Shown: in pieces, positions 51,972 to 61,051 of the stretch
Layout of the letters: every line of letters starts with the position of its first letter
Numbering within the stretch: position 1 is the stretch's first letter
Position numbers and translations under genes: made by a program
NCBI GenBank assembly: GCA_001915545.1
Contig: MNQS01000023.1
Location: 62,001-126,000 of the forward strand
DNA: 64,000 nt
Origin: Bacteroides sp. 43_108
GTDB lineage: Bacteria; Bacteroidota; Bacteroidia; Bacteroidales; Bacteroidaceae
Direction: 5' to 3'
The notes under the pieces: model-generated
The model's database searches: none
The model's input: only the letters and a program-made list of their open reading frames with translations
Told to the model about the DNA's origin: nothing

Positions 51972-51979
51972 TATATTTG
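51972..51979 (+). promoter_or_regulatory. -7 element upstream of the secreted SIMPL gene
   Basis: TATATTTG matches TAnnTTTG. No convincing -33 element at 19-21 bases upstream. A second -7 match (TAATTTTG, 51913-51920) lies further upstream. Confidence 0.35.
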
Positions 51980-52062
51980 CAAGACTAAACCGCAGACATC
52001 CGGCAGGCATATTTGATATGCTGAAACCGGCATGAAACAGACTATTAAATCATCATGCAATT

Positions 52063-52764
52063 ATGAAAAACATAAAATCATGCGCTGTTGCCCTATCCTT
52101 ACTTGCTGCAGTATCTGCAGGTGCACAAGAATCAAGCCAAAGATATATTGAAGTAAGCGGTACATCTGAGATTGAGATTGTTCCAGACAAGATTCATTAT
52201 ATTATAGAAATAAAGGAATATTTTGAAGAGGAATTTGATGGAAAATCAAAACCAGAAGAGTTCAAGACAAAAATAAAATTGGAAAATATTGAAAACAGCC
52301 TGAGGAATGTTCTGAAAAATGCAGGCGTACCTGACAACTCTATACGAACAGAAGAAATCGGAAATACGTGGCGCGGGCAAGGTCGTGACTTTCAAGTTTC
52401 CAAAAGATTCGACATCACACTTGATGATTTCAACAAGATAGAAAAAATTGTCAAAAATCTTGATACAAGAGGCATAAGTTCAATGTATATCGGCGAACTG
52501 GAAAATAACGACATGGCCAAGTACCAAGAAAAAGGAAGAATTGAAGCCTTAAAGGCAGCAAGAAGCAAGGCGTCGTATATGGTAGAAGCTTTAGGTAAAA
52601 ATCTTGGAGATGTCATCAGAATCGTAGAAAACGGAGGCGACACGGCATACCCTATGTACGGCATGCAGAGCAATGTCGCTTTTTCGGAAAACGGCGAAGC
52701 AAAAAACTATCGAAACATAAAAAAGAAATATTCAGTGCTGGTAAGATTTGAAATAAAAGACTGA
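52063..52764 (+). CDS. Secreted SIMPL (DUF541) domain protein
   Basis: 233 residues with a cleavable signal peptide (about 1-22, ending in AGAQ). The mature part starts RYIEVSGTSEIEIVPDKIHY and continues with NSIRTEEIGNTWRG and RGISSMYIGELENNDMAKYQ, typical of DUF541. It is a paralogue type of the membrane-anchored SIMPL protein at 12682-13380. Function is not known. It is a separate unit after a terminator; the lyase gene follows 179 bases later. Confidence 0.85.
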   Translation: MKNIKSCAVALSLLAAVSAGAQESSQRYIEVSGTSEIEIVPDKIHYIIEIKEYFEEEFDGKSKPEEFKTKIKLENIENSLRNVLKNAGVPDNSIRTEEIGNTWRGQGRDFQVSKRFDITLDDFNKIEKIVKNLDTRGISSMYIGELENNDMAKYQEKGRIEALKAARSKASYMVEALGKNLGDVIRIVENGGDTAYPMYGMQSNVAFSENGEAKNYRNIKKKYSVLVRFEIKD

Positions 52765-52823
52765 AAATACGCAGACTGAGGAAAATATTTCTATTGAAAT
52801 GCAGTAGATTGCACGAGCTATGT

Positions 52824-52901
52824 ATGGACAACAACCAGATTTCATGCTCTACATGCGCCAAGCAAAACTGCAAAAGCCACATGCCTCGTCCAAAGAGATA
52901 A
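52824..52901 (+). CDS. Possible small Cys-rich peptide
   Basis: A 25-codon frame reads MDNNQISCSTCAKQNCKSH and then a short basic end. Three Cys in a C-x2-C-x4-C spacing and a His make a metal-binding knuckle conceivable. There is no independent support (no clear ribosome-binding signal, no homologue that I can recall), so it may be chance. Confidence 0.2.
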   Translation: MDNNQISCSTCAKQNCKSHMPRPKR

Positions 52902-52943
52902 ACTTAAATACAAAATACGAAAACCTAAACTACAAAAACGACT

Positions 52944-55134
52944 ATGGGAAAAAACATTTCACGCATCGCATGCATTGTAATTTTACTGTATGCATTCTCT
53001 TTTAAGGCTTTCTCGCAAAACAGAGACATTGAAACCATAAAAGAGAATTTCAGAGAAATATATGTGTCGAATGGGGAAAAATCGGCAGCTCTGATGGGGG
53101 TGCTGAAGAAAGATCCACCAGGAGAGGATGCATCGGACAGAGTAATCGTAGAAACTGCAGCAACGTGTTCCTTACGAAAGTTCTACAATTGAAAACTACC
53201 TGAAGAATCTCAATGAGAAAGGTGCATGGTCGGACATAAACTACAAAGACAAGACACGCTCTGGATGGGAACCGCGCATACATGCCGAAAGAATTCTGGA
53301 ATTGACAAAACTATACATCAATTCTGAAACTCCTTATTTCAAATCATCAGAAATTGAAAATGCCATACACAAGGCAATGAATTACTGGTTTGAAAGCAGG
53401 CTTACCTGCCCGAACTGGTGGTACAACCAGATAGGCATCCCAAGGACTATGGGAACGGCTTTCGTATTGTTTGAGCCCTACATGACAGCAGATGAGAAAA
53501 GCAAAGCCATAGAACTTATGAAAAATTCAAAGCTGGGCATGACAGGTCAAAACAAGGTGTGGCTTGCAGGAAACGTAATGATGAGAGGATTGCTTGAAGA
53601 CAATATAGAACTCGTGCGCACTGCAAGAAATGAAATTGTGTCAGAAATAAGGACCGGAGGAAAAGAAGGCATAAAGGACGACTGGTGCTTCCATCAGCAC
53701 GGACCACAACAGCAATTCGGCAACTACGGTCTGGCATTCGTAACGACAATGAGCTTATTCTCCGGTTTACTTTCCGACACTTCGCTTGAATTCTCTGAAG
53801 AACAGCTGAATGTCATAGCATCCTTGATTGACAACGGTTACAGATGGATTATCTGGAAAGGAAAAATGGACATAAGCGCCATGGGAAGACAGCTGTTTGA
53901 AGACGCGCAGATACATAAGGCGCTCAGCATGGCCTTTGCCGTCACGGAACTTGGCGGAAGCGATGATGAAAACTGCAGAAACACGGAAGACGGTTTTCTG
54001 AAAGCCTGCTTTATCGGCAAAAAGAACAAAAAATATAACGGAACAAAGCGTTTCTGGCAATCGGACTATACTGTGGCAAGACGTAAGGAATGGAGTGCAA
54101 CATTGAAGATGGCGTCTACCAGAGTTATGGGTACGGAGTGCATGAACGGTGACAACATGAAGGGATATTACATGGCCGATGGTGCTTTGTTCATATACAA
54201 ATCAGGAGAAGAATATCTGAACATCTTCCCTGTATGGGACTGGAGAAAAATACCGGGAACGACATGTTATCAGGACGATGCAGAAGTGCCCGTGCTGAAA
54301 AACAGCTATTACCCTGGAAACAGCGGAAAGTTTGTCGGCGGACTGACCGATGAAGGATGCGGAGTAAGCGTAATGCATCTTGACAGAGACGGTCTGGAGG
54401 CAAGGAAACTGTGGTTGTTTACAGAAGATGCTATTGTATGTCTTGGAGCCGGCATATCGTCAGACTCTACGCTTGAGGTAGCAACAACATTAGAACAATG
54501 CTGGAGCCATGGCAACCTCGAGGAACTGAACAACGGCAAATGGACCAGAATCGATGGAGAGCGCAACATTAGCGGTAAGGAAATAAGACTGATTCATGAC
54601 GGTAAGGGTTACATATTGAGGAATCCAGAAGGAATCAGATGCGAAGTTTCCGATATGAAGTCAACTGGAGATTGGCATGAAATAATGCAGACATGCCCTA
54701 CTGAAAAGGTTGAAGGCAAAGTTGCAACAATATGTATAAATCATGGCATACGGCCTAACGATGCCAATTATGAAGCCATCATCATACCTGACGCCGATAA
54801 GAAATGTGTTGAGAAATTTGACGCCGACAAATTCTACGTAATAGAAAATAATGAGAAGCTGCAGGCTATAGCTGATAAGGCAAACGGTACATTATGGATA
54901 GCTTCATTCACAGAGAATCAAAAATTTGAATATCAAGGTTTTGACATAGACATAAAAACACCTGCAATTTACAGAATAAAGTTAAGCGGGAAAAAAGCAG
55001 ACATAAAATGCAGTGATCCGTCGCAAGAACAGAGTTATGCAGAAATAAAAGTTAACGGAAACGCCGCACGCATAGAACTTCCGCAAGGGAAGTATAAAGG
55101 AAGAAACAGCAATTCATTCGAAATCAAAATCTAA
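52944..55134 (+). pseudogene. Polysaccharide lyase family 8-like enzyme, one +1 frameshift
   Basis: The two frames together give about 729 residues with a signal peptide (about 1-25). The first frame runs to 53192; the second continues QQRVPYESSTIENYL and covers PL8 hallmarks: CPNWWYNQIGIPRTMG, FHQHGPQQQFGNYG (catalytic His and Tyr region) and the C-terminal beta-sandwich. PL8 enzymes cleave hyaluronan, chondroitin or xanthan by beta-elimination. Removing one A from the AAA at 53152-53154 joins the frames (VELQQRVPYE). No other damage is seen, so the change is recent or an error of sequencing. The following KdgF-like gene is in line with lyase products. Confidence 0.85.
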
Positions 55135-55147
55135 AAATTAAAACAAT

Positions 55148-55612
55148 ATGGACAAAACATCAAAAATGGTAGTATTGTCATTGGCTATACTGCTCGCTTC
55201 AACAGGATGCACAAACATGAACAACAGCAAACAGGAGAATAAAGACTGCAATATGACAGAAAATGATACAACAGAAAAGACCAGCAGTACATTTATAGAC
55301 TGTGAGCAGACGGAATGGGAAACAACCGACAAAGGAGTACAGAGACAAATTCTTGGATACAACAAAAACATGATGATGGTCAAAGTGAAATTTGAAAAAG
55401 GTGCAGAAGGAACACCGCATTCACACAAGCACACACAGACCACATACGTAGAAAGCGGAAAATTTGAATTTACTATCGGCGATGAAAAAAGAATAGTTGA
55501 AAAAGGAGATGGAATCTATATCCGGCCAGACATAATGCACGGATGCGTATGCCTTGAAGAAGGAATGCTTATCGACTGTTTTTCACCTATGAGAGATGAT
55601 TTTCTTAAATAG
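55148..55612 (+). CDS. Cupin-domain lipoprotein, KdgF-like
   Basis: 154 residues. Lipobox LASTGC after a signal peptide. The cupin core spans about 75-150: PHSHKHTQTTYVESGKFEF with the metal-binding histidines and glutamate/glutamine pattern, then GDGIYIRPDIMHG with the last His. KdgF enzymes convert 4,5-unsaturated uronates, the products of polysaccharide lyases, into linear ketonized forms. This fits its place 13 bases after the PL8-like gene. The lipoprotein anchor would place it in the periplasm, unlike the usual cytoplasmic KdgF. Confidence 0.75.
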   Translation: MDKTSKMVVLSLAILLASTGCTNMNNSKQENKDCNMTENDTTEKTSSTFIDCEQTEWETTDKGVQRQILGYNKNMMMVKVKFEKGAEGTPHSHKHTQTTYVESGKFEFTIGDEKRIVEKGDGIYIRPDIMHGCVCLEEGMLIDCFSPMRDDFLK

Positions 55613-55641
55613 GCATACCTTATATTATATACATTATCGCT

Positions 55642-55690
55642 AAAACAGCCTGTCGTATTTATATGCTTATATAGTACGGCAGGCTGTTTT
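55642..55690 (+). terminator. Terminator after the cupin gene
   Basis: AAAACAGCCTGTCGTA (55642-55657) pairs with 55675-55690 over 16 positions with one wobble, 17-base loop, ending in TTTT. Confidence 0.82.
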
Positions 55691-55763
55691 GCATACAGTA
55701 CATCCACTAGAGCTGACATTTTAAAGTTCAAAAACGACAACACAAGAAAATCACCCGAATATG

Positions 55764-55796
55764 GTTGGAGAAATTGTTTTGTTTTCAGTATATTTG
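55764..55796 (+). promoter_or_regulatory. Promoter of the beta-galactosidase gene
   Basis: GTTG (55764-55767), 21-base spacer, TATATTTG (55789-55796). The start would lie near 55803. Confidence 0.6.
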
Positions 55797-55865
55797 TACA
55801 ATCATTTACGAATGAATGCAAAAAACAGCATAATACCACAAAAACATTTATAAATCAAAATATTA

Positions 55866-58247
55866 ATGATCAAACTTATGAACAGAAAAAAAATCAAGCT
55901 CCTTACGACAATGCTGTTTGCAGGAATGATGATGTGTGGCATGCCTGCTTACGCACAGAAGAAAGGTACTTTCACCGCTGGTGAGAACACATTTCTGCTC
56001 AATGGTGAACCATTTGTAGTTAAAGCGGCTGAGATTCACTATCCGAGAATCCCGCGCGAGTACTGGGAACACAGAATTAAGATGTGCAAGGCTCTGGGAA
56101 TGAACACCATCTGCATCTACATCTTCTGGAACATCCACGAGCAGAAAGAAGGTGAATTTGATTTCACAGGAAACAACGACATTGCAGAATTCTGCCGTCT
56201 GGCTCAGAAGAACGATATGTACGTAATTGTACGTCCGGGACCATACGTATGCGCAGAATGGGAAATGGGAGGTCTGCCTTGGTGGCTTCTCAAGAAAAAG
56301 GACATCAGACTTAGAGAAAATGATCCTTACTTCCTCGAAAGAGTAAAGATATTCGAAACAGAAGTTGGAAAACAGCTGTCTTCACTCACAATACAGAACG
56401 GCGGACCTATAATCATGGTTCAGGTTGAGAACGAATACGGCTCGTACGGAGAAGACAAAGTATATGTTTCAAAGATACGCGACATCATCAGAGAGGTAGG
56501 TTTCAAGGATGTTACTCTGTTCCAGTGCGACTGGAGCTCAAACTTCACTCTCAACGGACTCGACGATCTTGTTTGGACCATGAACTTCGGTACTGGTGCA
56601 AACATCGACCAGCAGTTCAAGAAACTTAAGGAACTGCGCCCTACTTCACCTCTCATGTGCTCTGAATTCTGGAGCGGATGGTTCGACAAATGGGGTGGCA
56701 AGCACGAAACAAGAAGTGCTCACGACATGGTTGCCGGACTCAACGAGATGCTCAGCAAGAACATCAGCTTCTCTCTCTACATGACACACGGAGGTACAAG
56801 CTTCGGACACTGGGCCGGTGCCAACTCTCCAGGCTTCGCACCAGACGTTACTTCATACGACTATGATGCACCTATCAATGAGTATGGCGTGGCAACTGAC
56901 AAATATTATGAACTTCGCGAGATGCTTCAGAAATATTCAGACAAAAAGCTTCCGTCTGTACCAAAGGCAAAGCCAATCATAAGCATACCTGAATTCAAGT
57001 TTACAGAATATGCTCCTTTGTTCGAAAACCTTCCAGAACCAATAAAGACACGCGACGTGAAGACTATGGAAGAGTTCGACCAGGGATGGGGTTCAATGAT
57101 TTACTCAACCGTACTTCCTGAAATAAACGGACAGAGCAGACTGCACATTGAAGGCGGACACGACTATCTGCAGGTATTTGTTGACGGCAAATACATCGGT
57201 GCTATGGACAGAAGAAACGGCGATAAGGACCTTACTCTTCCTTCATGCAAGAAGGGTGCAAGACTCGACATCCTCGTAGAGGCAATGGGACGTATCAACT
57301 TCGGACGTGCAATAAAGGACTTCAAGGGTATCGTAGGCGATGTTGAACTCAGCATCGACATCGACGGCAATGAGTTTACTTCAAGCCTGAAGAACTGGAA
57401 CAACTATATGCTTCCGGATACTTACGAATTCAACATGAACAAGAAGTACAAGCCACTTGCTTCAACAAAGGTTACAGACGACAAGGGTCAGAGAGTTCCG
57501 GGATTCTACAAGGCTACTTTCAACGTCAAGAAGGTCGGCGACACATTCATCAACTTCGAGACATGGGGCAAAGGACTTGTTTACATCAACGGCCATGCAA
57601 TGGGACGTATATGGGAAATCGGTCCTCAGCAGACACTCTATGTTCCTGGATGCTGGTTGAAGAAGGGCAAGAACGAAATTGTAGTATTCGATGTTATCGG
57701 TCCTAAGGACGCAAAAGCTGAAGGTCTCAACAAGCCTATCATCGACAAGCTCCTGAACGAAAAGCCACCTATCCACCGCAAAGAAGGACAGAATCTTGAC
57801 CTCTCAGGCGAAAAGGCTATTGCAGAAGGCAGCTTCGCTCCAGGAAACGGATGGCAGGAAGTAAAATTCAGTGCTCCGCAGACAGGAAGATATGTTTGTC
57901 TTGAAGCCCTCAATGCACACGACGGAAAAGAATATGCATGTATCTCAGAGCTTTATCTGCTTGATGAGAAAGGTGAAAGACTCAGCCGTGAACCTTGGAA
58001 CATCGATTATGCAGACAGCGAGGACATCATATCCGGAAACCGTGCAGGCGACAAGATCTATGACCTTCAGGAATCTACATTCTGGTCTACTGTGAAAGGT
58101 GTAAACTTCCCTCACACAATTATCATAGACCTCGGCAAGGTACACACTATCACAGCCCTTCAGTATCTGCCAAGAATGGAAGAAAACGTACCTGGCGGTA
58201 TAAAGAACTACAAGATCTACGTCAAGACAGATAAATTCAAATATTGA
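55866..58247 (+). CDS. Beta-galactosidase, glycoside hydrolase family 35
   Basis: 793 residues with a signal peptide (to about residue 30, ending in PAYAQ). The GH35 barrel spans about 35-360. The acid/base Glu190 is in VENEYGSYG and the nucleophile Glu267 in MCSEFWSGWFDKWGG. Other hallmarks are YVCAEWEMGGLPWWL and THGGTSFGHWAG. A jelly-roll region (about 390-640) and an F5/8-type C-terminal domain (about 665-790) follow. It removes terminal beta-galactose in the periplasm or on the surface. The start could also be Met5 (55878). It has its own promoter and terminator. Confidence 0.94.
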   Translation: MIKLMNRKKIKLLTTMLFAGMMMCGMPAYAQKKGTFTAGENTFLLNGEPFVVKAAEIHYPRIPREYWEHRIKMCKALGMNTICIYIFWNIHEQKEGEFDFTGNNDIAEFCRLAQKNDMYVIVRPGPYVCAEWEMGGLPWWLLKKKDIRLRENDPYFLERVKIFETEVGKQLSSLTIQNGGPIIMVQVENEYGSYGEDKVYVSKIRDIIREVGFKDVTLFQCDWSSNFTLNGLDDLVWTMNFGTGANIDQQFKKLKELRPTSPLMCSEFWSGWFDKWGGKHETRSAHDMVAGLNEMLSKNISFSLYMTHGGTSFGHWAGANSPGFAPDVTSYDYDAPINEYGVATDKYYELREMLQKYSDKKLPSVPKAKPIISIPEFKFTEYAPLFENLPEPIKTRDVKTMEEFDQGWGSMIYSTVLPEINGQSRLHIEGGHDYLQVFVDGKYIGAMDRRNGDKDLTLPSCKKGARLDILVEAMGRINFGRAIKDFKGIVGDVELSIDIDGNEFTSSLKNWNNYMLPDTYEFNMNKKYKPLASTKVTDDKGQRVPGFYKATFNVKKVGDTFINFETWGKGLVYINGHAMGRIWEIGPQQTLYVPGCWLKKGKNEIVVFDVIGPKDAKAEGLNKPIIDKLLNEKPPIHRKEGQNLDLSGEKAIAEGSFAPGNGWQEVKFSAPQTGRYVCLEALNAHDGKEYACISELYLLDEKGERLSREPWNIDYADSEDIISGNRAGDKIYDLQESTFWSTVKGVNFPHTIIIDLGKVHTITALQYLPRMEENVPGGIKNYKIYVKTDKFKY

Positions 58248-58307
58248 TGATTTGAACACGTTGATAAATGATTGCAACGGCTAAAAACATCATATAAAAC
58301 AAAAAAG

Positions 58308-58340
58308 ATCTCTGGAACATACGTTTCAGAGATTTTTTTC
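58308..58340 (+). terminator. Terminator after the beta-galactosidase gene
   Basis: ATCTCTGGAAC (58308-58318) pairs with GTTTCAGAGAT (58323-58333) with one wobble pair, 4-base loop, then a run of T. Confidence 0.8.
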
Positions 58341-58373
58341 GTTATACTTAAGAATATATTTCAAGAAGAATTG

Positions 58374-60782
58374 ATGTACAAGAACAAACACATATTTAAT
58401 TGCGCCTGCGTGCTCATATCTGTGATTATGAGCTTCGCCACTAACGCAACTGCACAAAACGTCACCATAAAAGGAACTGTCACCGATGATACAAAATCGC
58501 CACTTGAATTTGCTCAAGTGCACATCGAAGGACAGCTCATAGGAGTCACATGCGATTTGAAAGGACGCTACAGCCTCAGCTGCGAATCAAGAGACTCGCT
58601 TGTCGTAGTATATTCAATGATTGGATACCAGACACGCAAAAGAGTACTTAAGAACCCGACTGACACAGTAAGGCTAAACGTAATGCTTCCTCCTTTGGGA
58701 ATAGAAATCGACGAAGTGCAGATTAATGAAATAAGAAGACAGACCGGCTCAATGTCAGATGTCAACTTAAAAGACATGAAGCATATGGGAAATGCTTCAG
58801 GCGGAGGCATTGAAAAGATTATTGCCACACAGGCAGGAGTCAGCACCCACAACGAATTAAGTTCACAGTACAACGTACGCGGAGGAAGCTTTGACGAAAA
58901 CAGTGTGTACATCAACGGCATTGAAGTATATAGACCACTGCTCATCAGATCAGGACAGCAGGAAGGACTAAGCATCATCAATCCCGACATGGTGGAAAGC
59001 GTAGGCTTCTCTGCCGGCGGCTTTGAAGCCAAGTATGGCGACAAGATGTCTTCAGTTCTGGACATCCAGTATAAAAAGGCTAAAGGATTTGAGAGTTCCG
59101 TATCTGCCAGTCTGCTTGGTGCAAGCGTATATGCAGGCTACGGCAACAGTAAATTCAGCATGACCCATGCACTGCGCTACAAAACTACAAGTTACCTTTT
59201 GGGAACTATGGAGACCAAAGGTGAATACGACCCTCGCGACTTTGATTATCAGACATACATAAACTGGACTCCAAACCAAAGATGGGAATTCAGTTTGATG
59301 GGAAACATAGCAAGCAACGACTATAACTTCACACCTTCAAACAGAACCACAAAATTCGGTACAGCTGAAGACGTAAAAGAATTCAAGGTTTATTTTGACG
59401 GACAGGAAAAGGACAGATTCAGAACTTACTTCGGTTCTATGTCTGCAACATACCACTTCAACAGAATGAATGAAATTTCCGTTGCGCTGTCCGCATTCAG
59501 AACCAATGAAGAGGAAAATTTCGACATCAACGGAGAATACTGGCTCAATCAGGAAGGCGGTAAAGAAGACGAAAGCCTGGGCATTGGAACTTACCACGAG
59601 CATGCACGAAACAGACTTACAGCAGATGTTAGATCTGCAGGAATAAACGGAAGAATGCGTCTGCCTCAGCATGATCTCAAATACGGTTTGCTGTTTAAAT
59701 GGGAAAGCGTAGACGAGACAATGAGGGAATGGGAAATGCGCGACTCTGCAGGCTATTCGCTTCCACATTCAGGAAATTCACTCGACCTCATATACAATCT
59801 GGCATCGAAGAACAAAATCAATACAAACAGATTCGAAATGTATGCACAGGATACATACAGGCACGAATATAAAGAAGGTGAAATGATTTTGAACTACGGT
59901 TTCAGAATATCGCACTGGAGCTGGAACAACGAATGGCTCTTCAGCCCTAGAGCAACTATCGCCTTTGTCCCTGCTGCAAACGACAATTTCACATTCAGAT
60001 TCTCTACCGGACTCTATTATCAGTCTCCTTTCTACAAAGAACTGAAAGACACAACGACTGTAGGAAAGAATACTGTTGTAGTTCTAAATAAAAACATAAA
60101 ATCGCAGAGATCTATCCACTTCGTACTTGGCGGAGAATACCGTTTCAAGATGGGCAACAGACCTTTCAAGGCTACAGCTGAAGCTTACTACAAGGCCTTG
60201 AGCAATCTCATTCCTTACAATGTGGACAATGTGAGAATCAGCTACTACGGACGCAACATGTGCGACGGATATGCAGTAGGACTCGACATGAAACTCTACG
60301 GAGAATTCGTTCCTGGAACCGACTCATGGATAAGCATGGGAATAATGAAGACCGAAGAAAAACTCAACGGCAAATGGATTCCAAGACCGACCGACCAGAG
60401 ATACAACTTCTCTGTTTTCTTCAGCGACTATTTCCCCAATACAGACAAATGGAAAATGTCCATCACCGGTCACTATGCCGATGGTCTGCCTTTCGGTCCT
60501 CCACACTCAGGACGCGAGAAACAAGTATTCAGAATGGCTCCGTACAGACGTGTTGACCTTGGAATGTCTTACAGGTTGCTGAACAACGAAAAGCGCGACC
60601 ACTATACTGGCATTGCAAAGTATTTCAAAAATATATGGCTCGGCATCGATGCATTCAATATTCTCGGCATCAGCAACGTCAACTCCTACTACTGGGTTAC
60701 AGACGTGTCGAACCACCAGTACGCGGTACCGAACTATCTTACCGGAAGACAGATCAATGCAAGGATTCTGCTCGAGTTCTAA
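58374..60782 (+). CDS. TonB-dependent receptor with a carboxypeptidase-D-like N-terminal domain
   Basis: 802 residues from ATG 58374, with a signal peptide (about 1-28, ending in ATAQ). Residues about 30-110 are a carboxypeptidase-regulatory-like domain (TIKGTVTDDTKSPLEFAQVH). The plug follows (about 120-220, QYNVRGGSFDENSVYINGIE), then a 22-strand barrel; the C-terminus RQINARILLEF ends in Phe. It lacks a SusD partner, so it is probably a TonB receptor for small ligands such as siderophores or cofactors, not a glycan importer. The frame is open to 58272 but the later start gives the signal peptide. Confidence 0.9.
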   Translation: MYKNKHIFNCACVLISVIMSFATNATAQNVTIKGTVTDDTKSPLEFAQVHIEGQLIGVTCDLKGRYSLSCESRDSLVVVYSMIGYQTRKRVLKNPTDTVRLNVMLPPLGIEIDEVQINEIRRQTGSMSDVNLKDMKHMGNASGGGIEKIIATQAGVSTHNELSSQYNVRGGSFDENSVYINGIEVYRPLLIRSGQQEGLSIINPDMVESVGFSAGGFEAKYGDKMSSVLDIQYKKAKGFESSVSASLLGASVYAGYGNSKFSMTHALRYKTTSYLLGTMETKGEYDPRDFDYQTYINWTPNQRWEFSLMGNIASNDYNFTPSNRTTKFGTAEDVKEFKVYFDGQEKDRFRTYFGSMSATYHFNRMNEISVALSAFRTNEEENFDINGEYWLNQEGGKEDESLGIGTYHEHARNRLTADVRSAGINGRMRLPQHDLKYGLLFKWESVDETMREWEMRDSAGYSLPHSGNSLDLIYNLASKNKINTNRFEMYAQDTYRHEYKEGEMILNYGFRISHWSWNNEWLFSPRATIAFVPAANDNFTFRFSTGLYYQSPFYKELKDTTTVGKNTVVVLNKNIKSQRSIHFVLGGEYRFKMGNRPFKATAEAYYKALSNLIPYNVDNVRISYYGRNMCDGYAVGLDMKLYGEFVPGTDSWISMGIMKTEEKLNGKWIPRPTDQRYNFSVFFSDYFPNTDKWKMSITGHYADGLPFGPPHSGREKQVFRMAPYRRVDLGMSYRLLNNEKRDHYTGIAKYFKNIWLGIDAFNILGISNVNSYYWVTDVSNHQYAVPNYLTGRQINARILLEF

Positions 60783-60905
60783 AGAAGCTAAAAATCTTGG
60801 TATGCACAACCGCGATAATGGATGAAAATACAAATGTACAATACTAACCCAGAACTGGAATATTAAATTCTTAAGATATCAGGTGCATATCAACATAAAT
60901 AATAA

Positions 60906-60956
60906 ATGTCCTGAAACAGCCAAAATACATGTACAGCCGTTTCAGGACATAATTTT
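60906..60956 (+). terminator. Terminator after the TonB-dependent receptor
   Basis: ATGTCCTGAAAC (60906-60917) pairs with GTTTCAGGACAT (60939-60950), 12 bp, 21-base loop, then AATTTT. Confidence 0.8.
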
Positions 60957-60993
60957 GCACTTTACTTTTTCCGATATATTCATGGGGAAAAAG

Positions 60994-61001
60994 TAAATTT
61001 G
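60994..61001 (+). promoter_or_regulatory. -7 element upstream of dnaB
   Basis: TAAATTTG matches the Bacteroidota -7 consensus. No -33 element was found at the proper distance. The start would be near 61008, about 44 bases before the dnaB start codon. Confidence 0.4.
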
Positions 61002-61051
61002 CACGACAAAAACGGAAACTTAACAACAAAAAAATATCAGTACAACATAAA

